A stretch of DNA of 64,000 nucleotides. It comes from Chloroflexia bacterium SDU3-3 (GTDB lineage Bacteria > Chloroflexota > Chloroflexia > Chloroflexales > Roseiflexaceae). Made by a program: the position numbers and the translations under genes. Under the pieces are notes generated by a model. It made no database searches, was not told where the DNA came from, and saw nothing but the letters and a program-made list of their open reading frames with translations. This document shows, piece by piece, positions 57,013 to 64,000 of this stretch. Position 1 is the first letter of the stretch; every line of letters starts with the position of its first letter. Location of the stretch: contig WBOU01000005.1 of assembly GCA_009268125.1 (NCBI GenBank), positions 124,001 through 188,000 on the forward strand, written 5' to 3'.

Positions 57013-57138
57013 CCCGCAACCTGACAAAAGTGGCAGGTTGGGTAAATGGGCTGGCATCCCCTTAAAAATAACCGTACCCCTCCTCTAAAGGTTATCAGCA
57101 CAGCTTAAACCAGCCCCACATTCCTAACAACTAAGAAG

Positions 57139-57166
57139 TTGCACCGCCGACAAATTGTGGTATTAT
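57139..57166 (+). promoter_or_regulatory. Candidate promoter of the polysaccharide locus
   Basis: TTGCAC (57139-57144), a 16-base spacer ending in TGG, TATTAT (57161-57166). The surrounding 200 bases are AT-richer than the genes to the left. Confidence 0.55.
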
Positions 57167-57262
57167 TGTCCACTGCAGAAACAAAAAGTTCAGAAACGCT
57201 GGGGATGGAGCGATTCCTCTGATGGTGCCAAGCAGCATCTGCCCTAGCCACGTAGGATGTTC

Positions 57263-58114
57263 ATGGCAACAGTCATCACATCGCGCTCTGAGAGCGTGTT
57301 TCACTACCTCAATCCTATCGCAATGGTGCGACATCTCTGGCAGCACCGAGACCTTATCCAGCAATTCACCAAACGAGAGATCGAGGGGCGCTATAAAGGA
57401 TCCTTTCTCGGCCTGTTTTGGTCTTTTATCAACCCGCTTATCCTGCTCTTGATCTACACCTTTGTTTTTGGCGTCGTGATGAAATCACGCTGGTCGATCT
57501 CACAAGAGTCAAGCCTGAGTGAATTTGCACTCATCCTGTTTTGCGGTCTTATCGCCTTCAATATCTTTAGCGAGTGTGCTGGGAAAGCTTCTAATATCAT
57601 CACCAGCGTACCCAACTACGTGAAGAAGGTGGTCTTCCCCCTTGAGATTCTCCCCGTGAGCACCCTGGGCAGCGCGCTCTTCCATGGCGCGATCAGCCTT
57701 GGCATTCTGCTGGTGGCAAAGCTGATCATCACTGGTACGCTGCAGCTGACGTTGCTGCTGCTGCCTATTATCATGCTGCCGCTGCTCTTTCTCTGCCTGG
57801 GGTTAATGTGGTTTCTTGCCAGTATGGGGGTCTTCATCCGAGATATTGGCTATACCGTTGCGCTAGTACTCCAGGTGCTATTTTTTCTCACTCCCATATT
57901 TTATCCGATCGAAAGCATACCTCAGCCATTTAATGCGATCATTCGTCTTAATCCGATGGCGTCGATCGCCGATAATTTTCGAAGAAGCATTATCTGGGGC
58001 ACATCCCCCAGCTGGTATGGCTGGCTCGCATGGACTGCGCTCACGGGCAGTATCATGATTCTTGGCTATGCTTGGTTCATGAAAACAAAAAAAGCATTTG
58101 CAGATGTGATTTAG
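57263..58114 (+). CDS. Polysaccharide export ABC permease (Wzm/TagG-like)
   Basis: A 283-residue ABC-2 permease with six helices. LIQQFTKREIEGRYKGSFLGLFWSFINPLILLLIY at about 35-70 is the hallmark of O-antigen and teichoic acid exporters (Wzm, TagG). The ATG at 57263 is preferred because GTAGG then lies at a workable distance; the ATG two codons earlier overlaps it. Its ATPase partner (Wzt) is not next to it and the ATPase at 55066 has its own permease, so Wzt must be beyond the window or elsewhere. Composition is lower in GC than the genes to the left. Confidence 0.9.
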   Translation: MATVITSRSESVFHYLNPIAMVRHLWQHRDLIQQFTKREIEGRYKGSFLGLFWSFINPLILLLIYTFVFGVVMKSRWSISQESSLSEFALILFCGLIAFNIFSECAGKASNIITSVPNYVKKVVFPLEILPVSTLGSALFHGAISLGILLVAKLIITGTLQLTLLLLPIIMLPLLFLCLGLMWFLASMGVFIRDIGYTVALVLQVLFFLTPIFYPIESIPQPFNAIIRLNPMASIADNFRRSIIWGTSPSWYGWLAWTALTGSIMILGYAWFMKTKKAFADVI

Positions 58115-58129
58115 CTGGAGCTGCGATAC

Positions 58130-59254
58130 ATGCCATACCATATCCTTATCACTGGTGGCGCTGGGTTTATTGGTTCTTTTCTTACCGACTACTTTCTATC
58201 GAGCGGCCACCGTGTGCGCATCCTCGATAATCTTGACCCGCAAGTGCACCCACATGGGGCACCGGCCTATCTGAACAGCAAGGCCGAGTTCCGCCAGGCC
58301 GACATCCGCGATAAGCAGGCGGTGTATGACGCACTCGAAGGCATCGATGTCGTGATCCACGCCGCAGCGGCTGTAGGCGTTGGGCAATCGATGTACCGCG
58401 TGCAGCACTACGTCGACACCAACGCGGGCGGCACCGCAGTGCTGTTCGAATGCCTGATCGAGCGCAAGCAGACGCTGAAGAAGCTGATCGTCTTCACATC
58501 CATGACCGGCTATGGCGAGGGCCTCTACCGCCGCCCCAGCGACGGCAGCCTGCTGCGCGTCGCCATCCGCACCCAAGAGGACATCGCCCGCTTCGGCTGG
58601 GATCTGGCCGATCCGGCCAGCGGCGAGATCCTAGAGATCGCCCCCACCCCCGAAGACTCGGCGCTGCTGGCACGAAATGTCTACGCCCTGGCCAAGCGCT
58701 GGCAGGAGGATCTGGCCCTCAGCCTCGGCGAGGTCTACGACATCCCGACCACATGCCTCAGGCTGTTCAACGTGTTTGGCCCGCGCCAGTCGCTCAGCAA
58801 CCCCTACACCGGCGTGCTCGCCATCTTCCTGAGCCGCCTGCTCAATGGCGAGCGCCCGGTGGTCTACGAGGATGGCCGCCAGAGCCGCGACTTTGTCTCG
58901 GTGCACGATGTGGTGCGCGCCGTCGACCTGGCCATCCAGAACCCAGCCACCAACGGCCAGGTCTTCAATATCGGCACGGGTATCGCGCGCGAGGTCGGCC
59001 AGATCGCGCAGACCCTGGCGCGGCTGATCGGGCGCGAGGACATCGAGCCAAACATCACCGGCCAGTTCCGCAAGGGCGACATCCGCCACTGCGTGGCAGA
59101 TCTGACCCGCAGCCGCGCGATCCTTGGCTTCGAGCCGCAGACCAACTGGGAAGATGCGCTCCAGGAGATCATCGCGTGGTCGGCTACCGCCGATAAGATT
59201 GACAACTTCCAGCAGGTCGATCAAGAGCTGCGCAAGCATGGCCTCGTAAGCTAA
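58130..59254 (+). CDS. NAD-dependent nucleotide-sugar epimerase (dTDP-L-rhamnose 4-epimerase-like)
   Basis: A 374-residue extended SDR. The coenzyme site ITGGAGFIGSFL is followed by RILDNLDPQVHP, which is frequent in dTDP-L-rhamnose 4-epimerases; FTSMTGYGEG gives the catalytic Ser region and NVYALAK the Y-x3-K pair. LRLFNVFGPRQSLSNPYTGVLAIF is the substrate segment. The product would be a dTDP- or UDP-linked 6-deoxyhexose for the surface polymer. It begins 15 bases after the Wzm-like gene. The exact sugar is not fixed by the sequence. Confidence 0.85.
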   Translation: MPYHILITGGAGFIGSFLTDYFLSSGHRVRILDNLDPQVHPHGAPAYLNSKAEFRQADIRDKQAVYDALEGIDVVIHAAAAVGVGQSMYRVQHYVDTNAGGTAVLFECLIERKQTLKKLIVFTSMTGYGEGLYRRPSDGSLLRVAIRTQEDIARFGWDLADPASGEILEIAPTPEDSALLARNVYALAKRWQEDLALSLGEVYDIPTTCLRLFNVFGPRQSLSNPYTGVLAIFLSRLLNGERPVVYEDGRQSRDFVSVHDVVRAVDLAIQNPATNGQVFNIGTGIAREVGQIAQTLARLIGREDIEPNITGQFRKGDIRHCVADLTRSRAILGFEPQTNWEDALQEIIAWSATADKIDNFQQVDQELRKHGLVS

Positions 59255-59279
59255 TAGTGTACTGAAAGACAGGTTTGTT

Positions 59280-60338
59280 ATGTCTATGCATAAAAAGGTG
59301 CTCATCACCGGCAGCAGCGGGCTCATTGGCTCCGAGGCCGTGGCCCACTTCGACCGCAAGGGCTGGGATGTCCACGGTGTCGACAACAATATGCGGCGCG
59401 AGTTCTTCGGCCCCGATGGCGACACCACCTGGAACCTCAACCGCCTCAAGGGCTCGACCAAGCGCTTCACCCACCACAACCGCGACATCCGCGATCGCCA
59501 GGGCATCCTCGACTTCATCGGCGAGCTGCGGCCCGACCTGATCATCCACTGCGCCTCGCAGCCCTCGCACGATCTGGCCAAGGATCGCCCCTTCGACGAC
59601 TTCGACGTCAACGCGGGCGGTACGCTCAACCTGCTGGAGGCCACGCGGCGCGCATGCCCCGAGTCGCCCTTCATCTTTATGAGCACCAACAAGGTGTATG
59701 GCGATGCGCCAAACGAGATCCCGCTAGTCGAGCAGGAGACCCGCTGGGAATATGCCCGCCCCGAGGACTTCCACGGCGTCAGCGAGCAGTGCCGGATCGA
59801 TGCCAGCACCCACAGCCTGTTTGGCGCATCCAAGGTTGCCGCCGATGTGATGGTGCAGGAGTACGGGCGCTACTTCAACATCCCCACCGTCTGCCTGCGC
59901 GGCGGCTGCCTGACCGGCCCGCACCACTCGGGGGCCGAGCTGCACGGCTTCCTCTCGTACCTGGCCAAGGCCACCCGCGAGGGCCGAAAGTACCGGATCT
60001 TCGGCTACAAGGGCAAGCAGGTGCGCGACAACATCCACTCGCACGATGTGTGCACCTTCTTCGAGGCCTTCTACAACGCGCCGCGTGTGGCCGCTGTCTA
60101 CAACCTGGGCGGCGGGCGCGAGAACAGCGTCTCGATGATCGAGGCGATCGCGCGATTCGAGGCCCTGATCGGCAAAAAGCTGGATGTCGAGTATATCGAC
60201 CAGAACCGCGTCGGCGACCATATCTGCTACATCAGCGATCTGCGCCACATCCACGCCGATTTCCCCAGCTGGCGGCAAGAGTACACGCTTGAGCGAACCC
60301 TTGCGGAAATTGCAGCGGCAGGCGTAAAGGAGCAGTAA
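59280..60338 (+). CDS. NAD-dependent epimerase, CDP-paratose 2-epimerase-like
   Basis: A 352-residue extended SDR. It has ITGSSGLIGSEA, VDNNMRREFFGPDGDT, HCASQPSHDLA and MSTNKVYGD, the pattern of CDP-tyvelose (CDP-paratose 2-) epimerases. The expected Y-x3-K is written F-G-A-S-K (HSLFGASKVAAD): Phe stands where most SDRs have the catalytic Tyr, so the mechanism or substrate may differ. LRGGCLTGPHHSGAELHGF is the substrate loop. It follows the first epimerase by 25 bases and precedes a GT2 gene by one base. Confidence 0.85.
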   Translation: MSMHKKVLITGSSGLIGSEAVAHFDRKGWDVHGVDNNMRREFFGPDGDTTWNLNRLKGSTKRFTHHNRDIRDRQGILDFIGELRPDLIIHCASQPSHDLAKDRPFDDFDVNAGGTLNLLEATRRACPESPFIFMSTNKVYGDAPNEIPLVEQETRWEYARPEDFHGVSEQCRIDASTHSLFGASKVAADVMVQEYGRYFNIPTVCLRGGCLTGPHHSGAELHGFLSYLAKATREGRKYRIFGYKGKQVRDNIHSHDVCTFFEAFYNAPRVAAVYNLGGGRENSVSMIEAIARFEALIGKKLDVEYIDQNRVGDHICYISDLRHIHADFPSWRQEYTLERTLAEIAAAGVKEQ

Positions 60339-60339
60339 G

Positions 60340-61131
60340 ATGAAACTGTCGATCGTGATCCCTGCGCGGAACGAGGCGGGAAATATCGGCGCCACCATCG
60401 ATGTGCTGCGCGCGCGGCTCGCCCGAGAGCAGATCGCCTATGAGATCCTGGTGGTCGACGATGGCAGCTCGGACACCACCTGCGACGAGGTTCTGGCCAG
60501 GGCCGCTATCGACAGCGGGGTGCGCCTGGAGCGCAACCTGGGCCTGCACGGCTTTGGGCGCGCCATCCGCTACGGGCTCGAGCGCTTCACCGGCGACGCG
60601 GTGGTGATCGTGATGGCCGATGCCTCGGACGACCCCGAGGACGTGGTGCAGTACTACTATGTGCTGCGCGACGAGGCCGAGTGCGCGTTTGGCTCGCGCT
60701 TCATGCGCGGCGGCGGCACCTACGACTACCCGAAGTTCAAGCTGGTGGTCAACCGCATCTCGAACCTGTTCGTGCGGCTGCTCTTCGGCCTGCGCTACAA
60801 CGATGTGACGAACGCCTTCAAGGGCTATCGCGCCGAGGTCATCCGCGGCTGCCAGCCGCTGATCTCGCCCCACTTCAACCTGACGGTAGAGATCCCGCTG
60901 AAGGCGGTGGTGCGCGGCTACAGCTACAAGGTGCTGCCGATCACATGGCGTAACCGCAAGGTTGGCAAGAGCAGCCTGCATCTTGAGGAGCAGGGCAGCC
61001 GCTACCTCTACATCGTGCTCAATGTCTGGATGGAGAAGCTGCTGACCAAAGGCGACTACCGCCGCCCCAAAGACGAGGCGTTTGAGCCGTGGGAGATCCA
61101 GCTTGGGCAAGAGCGTCATTCCACACAGTAG
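60340..61131 (+). CDS. Glycosyltransferase family 2 (dolichyl-phosphate-mannose synthase-like)
   Basis: A 263-residue GT2 enzyme. SIVIPARNEAGNIGATID, VVDDGSSDTT and VMADASDDPED (metal-binding acidic motif near 91-97) are complete; VTNAFKGYRAEVI and the R-K-V-G-K-S-S-L-H segment are typical of DPM-type transferases that load a sugar on a polyprenyl phosphate. It lacks the C-terminal membrane helices of some relatives. AAGGAG precedes the ATG, which is one base after the upstream stop. It may supply lipid-linked sugar to the membrane proteins downstream. Confidence 0.9.
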   Translation: MKLSIVIPARNEAGNIGATIDVLRARLAREQIAYEILVVDDGSSDTTCDEVLARAAIDSGVRLERNLGLHGFGRAIRYGLERFTGDAVVIVMADASDDPEDVVQYYYVLRDEAECAFGSRFMRGGGTYDYPKFKLVVNRISNLFVRLLFGLRYNDVTNAFKGYRAEVIRGCQPLISPHFNLTVEIPLKAVVRGYSYKVLPITWRNRKVGKSSLHLEEQGSRYLYIVLNVWMEKLLTKGDYRRPKDEAFEPWEIQLGQERHSTQ

Positions 61132-61438
61132 ACTCCAGTAGCGCAATCCTACGCGAGCCAGCGTGTCAAACGTGGGACGAGAGGGAATTCTCGTGCTGAG
61201 TATTCACCTGCGGTGGGTACCGGCAGCGGGGCATCGCTGCGCGATTTTCAAGCGCACGAGGCGCAAAGTGCACGCCTAGGGATCAGCCTCACGAGGCTCG
61301 CGCTCCGGCACTATCAGCCGCAGATAGGCTCGTTATACCAGACAAAGTGGTACATATCGTTGGCTCTAAGGTATCTAACCGGCAGCAACAGGCCATTCAC
61401 GACAGTCTACACTACCAAGCATATAGAGTAAGGTTATC
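61132..61438. other. Intergenic stretch before the large membrane protein genes
   Basis: About 300 bases without a convincing gene, in which GC content falls from left to right. An open frame at 61213-61431 has no ribosome site. No repeat-family copy is present. Confidence 0.45.
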
Positions 61439-63265
61439 ATGAAACCTCCTAAGGCCAGCCCAATCAATCTACCAGTTCTGCCTGATAATCTTAAGCAGTC
61501 CATAGCGATGAATGCACTGCTTTCTGTATTATTATTAACGGCCTTCCGGCTCTACCTATTTGTAAACCAGTATGCAGTAAATATACTCTTTTGGGATCAG
61601 TGGGATTTCTATGACCCAATTTTCAACCAGGAGAGCCTGCTCACCCTGTTTGATCGCCAGCATGGGCCACATAAACAAGGCCTCGGGTTCATCATAACCA
61701 AATACCTAAATGACATCACACATTGGAACTCTCGATCTGACTCCTTTTTTATTGCATCAGTCGTGTTGGTGGCAGCTATATGTTTTATCTTCCTAAAGGT
61801 AAGAACAGTAAAGTCACTCCATATAACCGACTTTATCATCCCCGCCTTAATTTTAAACCTCAATCAATTTGAGACATTTGTAGGAACGCCTAATGTCTCC
61901 CACTCAGCCTTCGCCTTATTCCTTATAAGTCTATACGCGTTATCCTGGACTATACCAAACATCCATCTCAAATTTATCGCCATCGTATTCATTAATTTTT
62001 TGCTCATATTCTCGGGATTTGGCTTCTTCATGGGGCTATTCACCCCACTGCTGCTCATCCTGATGATCATAAACAAATTCATCCGGAAAGATCACAGTTC
62101 ATTCCACGTCTATTTTATCAGCCTTTTCCTGTGCTTTCTCTCGTTGTTCTCATTCTTCGCGAAGTACAATATCGAGCAAGGTATTGGGTGCCTCGCAGCC
62201 CCTGAGAGTAATCTCGGCAACTATGTGCTCTTTGTGGGCCTGATGCTCGTGCATATTAATGGCACCACCATAAGTGCATTGGGGGTGGCTGCGCAGATAT
62301 TCGGCTTCATCCTGCTGCTGCTATTCATAGCGACGATCATATACCATGGCCTGATTCTGCTGAGAAATGACATTAGCCAGCACACATCGAGCATTATCAT
62401 CCTAGCGCTCACCAGCTTCTCCATGATCTTTGCGCTCAATGTGTCGCTTGGGCGATTCTGCATGGAGGGAGCGGCAGAGGCATCTCGGTATGTCACCCTG
62501 CTCCTGCCTGGCTTCCTTGGCATGTACCTCCACCTTCTTCAGATCAACGTTGCACCGCCGATAAAGCATACGGCAGTCGGCATATATTGCCTATTCCTGC
62601 TCCCCTGCCTTATCTTTCCGTTCAACTTCAACGACGATCTTCCGGTGAACTTCTATGCGAAAGGTAAGGAGAAGTGGAAAGCCTGCTATCTGGTTCTTGA
62701 GAACGCAGAGGACTGCGACAAGGCAAGCGGCTTCCCCATCTATCCCAACAACGCTAACACCCGCCTAGACTATAAGCTTAATTATCTGAAGTCGAATAAT
62801 CTGAATCTGTTTCTTGATGCCGATTCTTACAAAGAATATCTCTACCCGATACAAGACTCGAATGACCACGATTTCGGCCCAATCACATCAGATAACCCAC
62901 TAGAGCAGGATTTCCTCTCAAACTCTAATGGCCTGAAGGCGGTGTATATCAAGCTCGCAACATACAATCGTGTAAACCATGGTAACGCCACCATATCGCT
63001 CTATACTGCTGATGACAAGCTGATCGCACAAGAGACCGTAGATATGTCTGTCCTCAAAGACAACGATTTCTTTGTGCTCCAGTTCCCAAAGCAGAACTCG
63101 AAGAACGTGCGCTACCTAATCAAGATAGCGACCGACACAGCCGACCCGAGCCAGACAATCACAGCTTGGATGAATAAAAAAGATGTCTACCAGCAGGGTA
63201 GCATCCACTCAAAAGATGGAAAAGTCAAAGGCGATCTCGCATTCAAGCTACTTTACGAGAAATAG
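61439..63265 (+). CDS. Large polytopic membrane protein, unknown
   Basis: A 608-residue protein with about ten helices in the first 410 residues and a soluble C-terminal domain (about 415-608) rich in Asn, Asp and Lys. YAVNILFWDQWDFYDPIF in the first extracytoplasmic loop contains a W-D-Q-W-D acidic/aromatic motif comparable in place with the acidic site of lipid-linked-sugar glycosyltransferases, so it could be a GT-C-type enzyme. AAGG lies upstream of the ATG. Codon use is much more AT-rich than in the left 57 kb, which suggests a separate origin. Confidence 0.7.
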   Translation: MKPPKASPINLPVLPDNLKQSIAMNALLSVLLLTAFRLYLFVNQYAVNILFWDQWDFYDPIFNQESLLTLFDRQHGPHKQGLGFIITKYLNDITHWNSRSDSFFIASVVLVAAICFIFLKVRTVKSLHITDFIIPALILNLNQFETFVGTPNVSHSAFALFLISLYALSWTIPNIHLKFIAIVFINFLLIFSGFGFFMGLFTPLLLILMIINKFIRKDHSSFHVYFISLFLCFLSLFSFFAKYNIEQGIGCLAAPESNLGNYVLFVGLMLVHINGTTISALGVAAQIFGFILLLLFIATIIYHGLILLRNDISQHTSSIIILALTSFSMIFALNVSLGRFCMEGAAEASRYVTLLLPGFLGMYLHLLQINVAPPIKHTAVGIYCLFLLPCLIFPFNFNDDLPVNFYAKGKEKWKACYLVLENAEDCDKASGFPIYPNNANTRLDYKLNYLKSNNLNLFLDADSYKEYLYPIQDSNDHDFGPITSDNPLEQDFLSNSNGLKAVYIKLATYNRVNHGNATISLYTADDKLIAQETVDMSVLKDNDFFVLQFPKQNSKNVRYLIKIATDTADPSQTITAWMNKKDVYQQGSIHSKDGKVKGDLAFKLLYEK

Positions 63266-63290
63266 CTACCCTTTAGAACCCAATACCATC

Positions 63291-63328
63291 AGCTCCTGAG
63301 ATAGATGATCTCGACTATCTCAGGAGCT
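63291..63328. terminator. Hairpin after the large membrane protein gene
   Basis: AGCTCCTGAGATAG (63291-63304) pairs with CTATCTCAGGAGCT (63315-63328), 14 bp. No T-run. Confidence 0.6.
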
Positions 63329-63394
63329 TAGAATAACCAGCAGGGATATTAAGCGTATCTAGGCACAGTCACCCACAGAGTAAGCACTATAACT

Positions 63395-64000
63395 ATGAAA
63401 AATTTAAGCATAAGTAGAATCATCAAAAGTAACATATTCATAGTCTTGTGTATGATTGTGCTATCTGCCTTTATGTTCTTGATGGGACTAAGCAAAAATC
63501 AATATTGCGAACTGCCCGATCTCGACTGCTCCTGGCGCGCAGATCTGCAATATAAGCTTGATAACAACCAGCTGTCGGGAAGAGACTTTATCTTCACCTA
63601 TGGCCCGGTGTCCCAGTATATCTTCTCGATTGGGCAGGCGATCACCCCCACTGGCAGCGTAGCCGACTCTATGCCCTATATTTATGTTGGGCCATATATT
63701 GTTGCGATTCTCGCTCTCGCCTGTGTTCTGGTGCTATCGCCATGGATAAACTGGCAAGGCTCCTTATTAACCCTGACGCTTTTTATTATCTTGGATGTCA
63801 TTTTAAACATGCGCGCGCTGGTGTCGATTGTAGCTTTAGTTATCTTTTCATCTGCCATCAATGGCAGTAATAGATATATAAAGCTGAAGTCGATCATAGC
63901 GGGGCTGGTATGCTTCTTAGCTCAGACCATAACCTTTGACTCGGGCATCTTCTGCGCGGCAGCATGCACCGCACTCTATGCCATACATCTGTTCATATAC
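63395..64000 (+). CDS. Membrane protein, unknown (truncated by the right edge)
   Basis: The frame is open from an ATG at 63395 to the window end, giving 202 residues. A first helix (about 13-32) is followed by an extracytoplasmic loop with CELPDLDCSWRADLQYKLDNNQLSGRDFIFTYGP, then helices near 98-118, 121-140, 143-158 and 165-200. This layout, with an acidic residue in the first loop and Y-G-P, resembles polytopic GT-C-type proteins of polysaccharide loci, but the family is not recognised. AT-rich like the gene before it. The ribosome site is weak. Confidence 0.7.
   Translation, partial: MKNLSISRIIKSNIFIVLCMIVLSAFMFLMGLSKNQYCELPDLDCSWRADLQYKLDNNQLSGRDFIFTYGPVSQYIFSIGQAITPTGSVADSMPYIYVGPYIVAILALACVLVLSPWINWQGSLLTLTLFIILDVILNMRALVSIVALVIFSSAINGSNRYIKLKSIIAGLVCFLAQTITFDSGIFCAAACTALYAIHLFIY

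Noticed and set aside
61213-61431. 72-residue open frame before the large membrane protein
   Set aside because: No ribosome site, unnatural composition, and it ends at the leader of the next gene.

Overview
The window is a 64 kb stretch of GC-rich bacterial chromosome. It most resembles a Chloroflexota genome, probably class Chloroflexia. The hints are high GC, the treY-treX-treZ and zwf-opcA pairings, extended -10 promoters of the form TGC-TATAAT, and intergenic space filled with two dispersed repeat families. No phage, insertion sequence, rRNA or CRISPR array is visible. One tRNA (anticodon CAU) is present. The taxonomic call is inference from gene content only.

Left part (1-9.6 kb): an acetyltransferase-like fragment, a membrane glycosyltransferase, a small unknown protein, then the glycogen-to-trehalose operon treY-treX-treZ, preceded by a promoter and a leader that can fold into three hairpins. 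9.4-13.9 kb: two repeat-filled gaps flank a four-gene operon (tandem-fused 6-pyruvoyltetrahydropterin synthase, GTP cyclohydrolase I, a short-chain reductase, a Rieske ferredoxin) that looks like a complete tetrahydrobiopterin pathway. 13.8-22.8 kb: deoC, a nitroreductase, a Dabb protein, a phosphoesterase, a kinase-zinc ribbon-FHA protein, purQ, an amino-acid-type binding protein, and a membrane protein paired with a divergent FtsH-like protease.

23-35 kb: two GDP-mannose-type sugar nucleotide genes, a CvpA-like membrane protein, gap, a sigma/anti-sigma pair that converges on gap, and a minus-strand glycan operon (GT4, polyprenyl-phosphate sugar transferase, membrane glycosyltransferase, TPR-like membrane protein). 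35-46 kb: zwf-opcA (oxidative pentose phosphate entry) converging on a LacI-family regulator with an apparent autoregulatory operator, an AttEFGH-like ABC/lipoprotein operon, and two HtrA-like proteases without signal peptides coupled to a LuxR-type regulator with a degenerate receiver.

46-57 kb: a DUF2723 membrane glycosyltransferase coupled to a PD-(D/E)XK-like protein, a small membrane protein whose promoter carries a GAAC-N4-GTTC (LexA-type) box in its spacer, a Gfo/Idh/MocA oxidoreductase, two zinc metallopeptidases, a Crp/Fnr regulator, a 7Fe ferredoxin, the tRNA and an ABC-2 transporter. 57-64 kb: a cell-surface polysaccharide locus (Wzm-type permease, two sugar epimerases, GT2, two large membrane proteins) whose composition drifts to visibly lower GC toward the right edge; the last gene runs off the window.
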